This document shows positions 61,761 to 64,000 of a DNA stretch of 64,000 bases, one piece after another. Positions within the stretch are counted from its first letter, which is position 1, and each line of letters opens with the position of its first letter. The notes under the pieces were generated by a model, which saw only the letters and a program-made list of their open reading frames with translations, was not told the origin of the DNA and did not search any database. Position numbers and translations under genes: made by a program. Source of the DNA: Prosthecochloris sp. (GTDB lineage: Bacteria > Bacteroidota > Chlorobiia > Chlorobiales > Chlorobiaceae); the NCBI GenBank assembly GCA_015482705.2, contig JADMLA020000039.1, positions 1 through 64,000 of the forward strand, written 5' to 3'.

Positions 61761-62642
61761 ATGAAAGAATCTCCTGAAAACCTTCCTCAATCCACCATCG
61801 GCCAGGTACTCATCGAAGCACTGCCCTATATCCGGAAATTCGAGGATAAAACGTTTGTCATCAAGTACGGCGGTGCCGCCATGAAGGATGAGGTACTCAA
61901 AGACGCCTTTGCGCAGAACATCACTCTTTTACGCAAGGTAGGTATCAATGTCGTTTTAGTCCATGGAGGGGGTGATGCAATTACAAGAACAGCGGAAAAG
62001 CTCGATGTTTCTACACAGTTCATCCATGGAAAAAGGGTCACTGACAAGGAAATGATCTCGATCGTGCAAATGACCCTCGCTGGAAAAGTCAACCAGGATA
62101 TCGTCCGTCTCATCAGCGAACATGGAGCGAAAGCCGTCGGTGTAAGCGGTCTCGACGCAAATACCATCAAAGCTGTCCCCTGCAAGGAATCGGCATCTCT
62201 CGGTCTTGTTGGTGAAATCACCCGAATAAACACCGGTTATCTCGACCTTCTCTGCCATGCAAGACTCATTCCGGTCATAGCACCAATCGGGTTCGATGAC
62301 GAAGGCAACGTTTACAACATCAATGCAGACGATGCTGCAAGCGCAATAGCGATTGCGCTCAAGGCTGAGAAACTAATTTATATCAGCGATGTCGCAGGAG
62401 TTTACCATGGTGAAGCAATCCTGAAAAGCGTCTGCAAGGCAGAAGCCGCAGACCTTATCGAAGACGGAGTGATTTCAGGAGGAATGATACCGAAAGCACT
62501 TTCGGCATATAAAACACTCGATGGAGGTGTCAATAAAATTCACCTTATCGACGGCAGACTCATTCACTCCCTACTACTGGAAATTTTCACCGATCAGGGT
62601 GTAGGCACACAGTTCGTTACGGAAAAAGATTCAGACCTTTAA
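61761..62642 (+). CDS. argB: Acetylglutamate kinase
   Basis: A 293-residue amino-acid kinase that phosphorylates N-acetylglutamate. Motifs KYGGAAM, VLVHGGGDAI, NINADDAASAIA and the arginine-site region near the N-terminus (an extra N-terminal helix typical of arginine-inhibited enzymes) are present. Thus feedback control by arginine is probable. It follows argJ by 26 nt. Confidence 0.96.
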   Translation: MKESPENLPQSTIGQVLIEALPYIRKFEDKTFVIKYGGAAMKDEVLKDAFAQNITLLRKVGINVVLVHGGGDAITRTAEKLDVSTQFIHGKRVTDKEMISIVQMTLAGKVNQDIVRLISEHGAKAVGVSGLDANTIKAVPCKESASLGLVGEITRINTGYLDLLCHARLIPVIAPIGFDDEGNVYNINADDAASAIAIALKAEKLIYISDVAGVYHGEAILKSVCKAEAADLIEDGVISGGMIPKALSAYKTLDGGVNKIHLIDGRLIHSLLLEIFTDQGVGTQFVTEKDSDL

Positions 62643-62663
62643 CCACATTCATGGAGATATCTA

Positions 62664-63671
62664 TTGAAAACTCATAGCAGCAAAAGGGATTTTCTCGGCT
62701 TTTCCCATCTGGATACCGGAAAAATCATAGAACTCTTTGACTTTTCCCTGTTTATAAAAAAACAGCGCGGCACAACTTCTGCCTCAGAGTCCTACAAACC
62801 CTTATCAGGGAAAACAGTGGCCATGATATTCAACAAGCCCTCACTCAGGACAAGGGTTTCTTTTGAAATAGGTATACACGAGCTTGGCGGCTATGCAGTG
62901 AACCTCGAGGGTAAATCGATTGGAGTCAACTCACGGGAAGCTGTCGAAGACATTGCCCAGCTCCTCTCTCGTTACAATGATGCGATCGTCGCAAGGCTTC
63001 ATGAACACAGCGTTATCGAAGCGCTTGCCGAAAATGCAGCAATACCTGTCATCAATGCACTTACCGATCTTTCGCACCCGTGTCAGATCCTTGCCGATGC
63101 CTTTACGCTCTACGAAAAAGGATTGTGGAACGACAATATCAAAGTGGTCTTCGTCGGCGACGGCAACAACGTAGCGAATTCCTGGATAGAACTTGCCGGG
63201 CGGCTTCCTTTCCACTTCGTTCTTGCGTGTCCTGAAGAGGAGGAGCATCAACCTGATGCATTCATTCTTGAAACAGCAAGAAAAAACGGTGCAAGCACCA
63301 TAGAGATCATTCATGACCCAATGGAAGCGGCACGCGACGCCGACGTTCTTTACACCGATGTCTGGACCAGCATGGGACAGGAAAAGGAAACCGATAAACG
63401 GCTTGAAACCTTCAGCAAATACCAGATAAACTCCGAACTGCTCGGAGCTGCGAAGCCTTCTGCAGTGGTCATGCACTGTATGCCGGCTCATCGTGGTCAG
63501 GAAATAACCGCGGAAGTAATGGATGGCCCGCAGTCCATTATCATGGACGAAGCGGAAAATCGCCTACATGTCCAGAAGGCGATTCTTGTAAAACTCCTCA
63601 ACCATGAAGAATACAGAAGGTTTCATTTGACTCACAGGCTTCAAAACGTCGCAAGCAAACTCACCTCCTGA
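62664..63671 (+). CDS. argF: Ornithine carbamoyltransferase
   Basis: A 335-residue enzyme making citrulline from ornithine and carbamoyl phosphate. Motifs are SLRTRVSFE (carbamoyl phosphate; SxRT), HPCQILAD and the ornithine-binding HCMPAHRGQEI. The start is a TTG at 62664, supported by GGAG 7-8 nt upstream; no ATG fits. Fourth gene of the arg operon. Confidence 0.95.
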   Translation: MKTHSSKRDFLGFSHLDTGKIIELFDFSLFIKKQRGTTSASESYKPLSGKTVAMIFNKPSLRTRVSFEIGIHELGGYAVNLEGKSIGVNSREAVEDIAQLLSRYNDAIVARLHEHSVIEALAENAAIPVINALTDLSHPCQILADAFTLYEKGLWNDNIKVVFVGDGNNVANSWIELAGRLPFHFVLACPEEEEHQPDAFILETARKNGASTIEIIHDPMEAARDADVLYTDVWTSMGQEKETDKRLETFSKYQINSELLGAAKPSAVVMHCMPAHRGQEITAEVMDGPQSIIMDEAENRLHVQKAILVKLLNHEEYRRFHLTHRLQNVASKLTS

Positions 63672-63684
63672 TCCGGGAAAAGAC

Positions 63685-64000
63685 ATGGGCAAACAAAACC
63701 GGCAACGAAAAATCAAGGAGCTCCTTCAGAACAATGAGGTAGGAAATCAACATGAGCTCCTGCATCTTCTGCTGAACGCTGGCATCGATGTCGCTCAGGC
63801 AACATTGTCGAGAGACTGTTCGGAACTTGGAGTCATTCGTTCAAGGACAACGAAAGGATACCGTCTCGAGTTTCCTGAAGACACTCCCGGGCAGATGATC
63901 AAAGGTCTCGTGGAAATGGAGATACAGACCATCGATGCAAATGAAACAACGATAGTCATCAAGACGCTTCCCGGTAGAGCACATGGTGTCGGTTCTTTCA
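63685..64000 (+). CDS. argR: Arginine repressor, 3' end cut by window edge
   Basis: 105 codons are visible from ATG 63685 to the right edge. The N-terminal winged helix reads KIKELLQNNEVGNQHELLHLL and ATLSRDCSELGV, and the arginine-binding oligomerisation domain begins (TIVIKTLPGRAHGVGSF). The gene is 13 nt after argF. Having the repressor in the operon it controls, behind ARG-box palindromes at 59.3 kb, implies autoregulation. Confidence 0.95.
   Translation, partial: MGKQNRQRKIKELLQNNEVGNQHELLHLLLNAGIDVAQATLSRDCSELGVIRSRTTKGYRLEFPEDTPGQMIKGLVEMEIQTIDANETTIVIKTLPGRAHGVGSF

Noticed and set aside
1..64000. tRNA, rRNA, CRISPR arrays, insertion sequences and prophage genes
   Set aside because: I looked for T-loop-like GTTCGA stretches with acceptor stems, regularly spaced repeats, transposase and phage motifs, and found none that held up by eye.

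Overview
The window is a 64 kb piece of chromosome from a green sulfur bacterium (Chlorobi; Chlorobium, Chlorobaculum or Prosthecochloris type, genus not decidable from the sequence). The diagnostic genes are both subunits of the reductive-TCA-cycle ATP-citrate lyase (aclB-aclA), a BciA-type divinyl chlorophyllide 8-vinyl reductase, an adrenodoxin-type [2Fe-2S] protein like the chlorosome envelope proteins CsmI/CsmJ/CsmX, a chlorobial CxxC-x8-CxxxCP ferredoxin and a NOL-like short-chain dehydrogenase. I saw no rRNA, tRNA, CRISPR array, insertion sequence or prophage. It reads as stable core chromosome with a few accessory islets.

Layout. 1-9.3 kb: a DUF4403 protein cut by the left edge, an RRM RNA-binding protein whose transcript probably begins with a hairpin, an RDD membrane protein, a cation/proton antiporter overlapping a tandem universal stress protein, a PAP2 phosphatase, a GNAT enzyme, a DUF1847 protein and bciA. 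9.4-15.3 kb, minus strand: a fused hydantoinase/oxoprolinase, a YdcF protein, and a 60-residue Cys-rich peptide next to a radical SAM/SPASM enzyme, a probable peptide-modification (RiPP) pair. 15.5-19.6 kb: a zinc-ribbon protein with a ferredoxin, a gene-free stretch rich in hairpins, a chlorosome-type [2Fe-2S] protein fused to a DUF4332-like domain, and two SDR-type proteins. 19.8-26 kb: a CPBP-like membrane protein, lipA, carbonic anhydrase, a Spy/CpxP-like protein, an ECF sigma/anti-sigma pair, a GNAT enzyme, acetolactate decarboxylase and a MazG-like protein. 26-34 kb: a TetR-controlled, translationally coupled ABC export operon with its own outer-membrane factor. 34.3-43.8 kb: a frameshifted small membrane gene, aclBA, lgt, fetAB, a potassium channel and a HerA-like ATPase. 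43.8-49.5 kb: a complete RND efflux operon. 50-59.2 kb: a GDT1-type exporter, lipocalin, GNAT, rubredoxin, an FMN glutamate-synthase-like protein, two LolC/E-type permeases, a diguanylate cyclase and an anchored periplasmic-binding-like protein. 59.3-64 kb: the arginine operon argC-J-B-F-R, with ARG-box palindromes in front and argR running off the right edge.

The parts that looked most novel are: the Cys-rich peptide/radical SAM pair (9.4-10.8 kb); the [2Fe-2S]-DUF4332 fusion at 16.7 kb and the structured gene-free region before it; the NOL-like SDR in which the catalytic Tyr position is His; three diverged copies of a roughly 60-nt intergenic element at 9.3, 15.3 and 19.7 kb; and the one-base frame break in the small membrane gene at 34.3 kb. 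All functional statements come from reading the sequence and recalling protein families; no database search was run.
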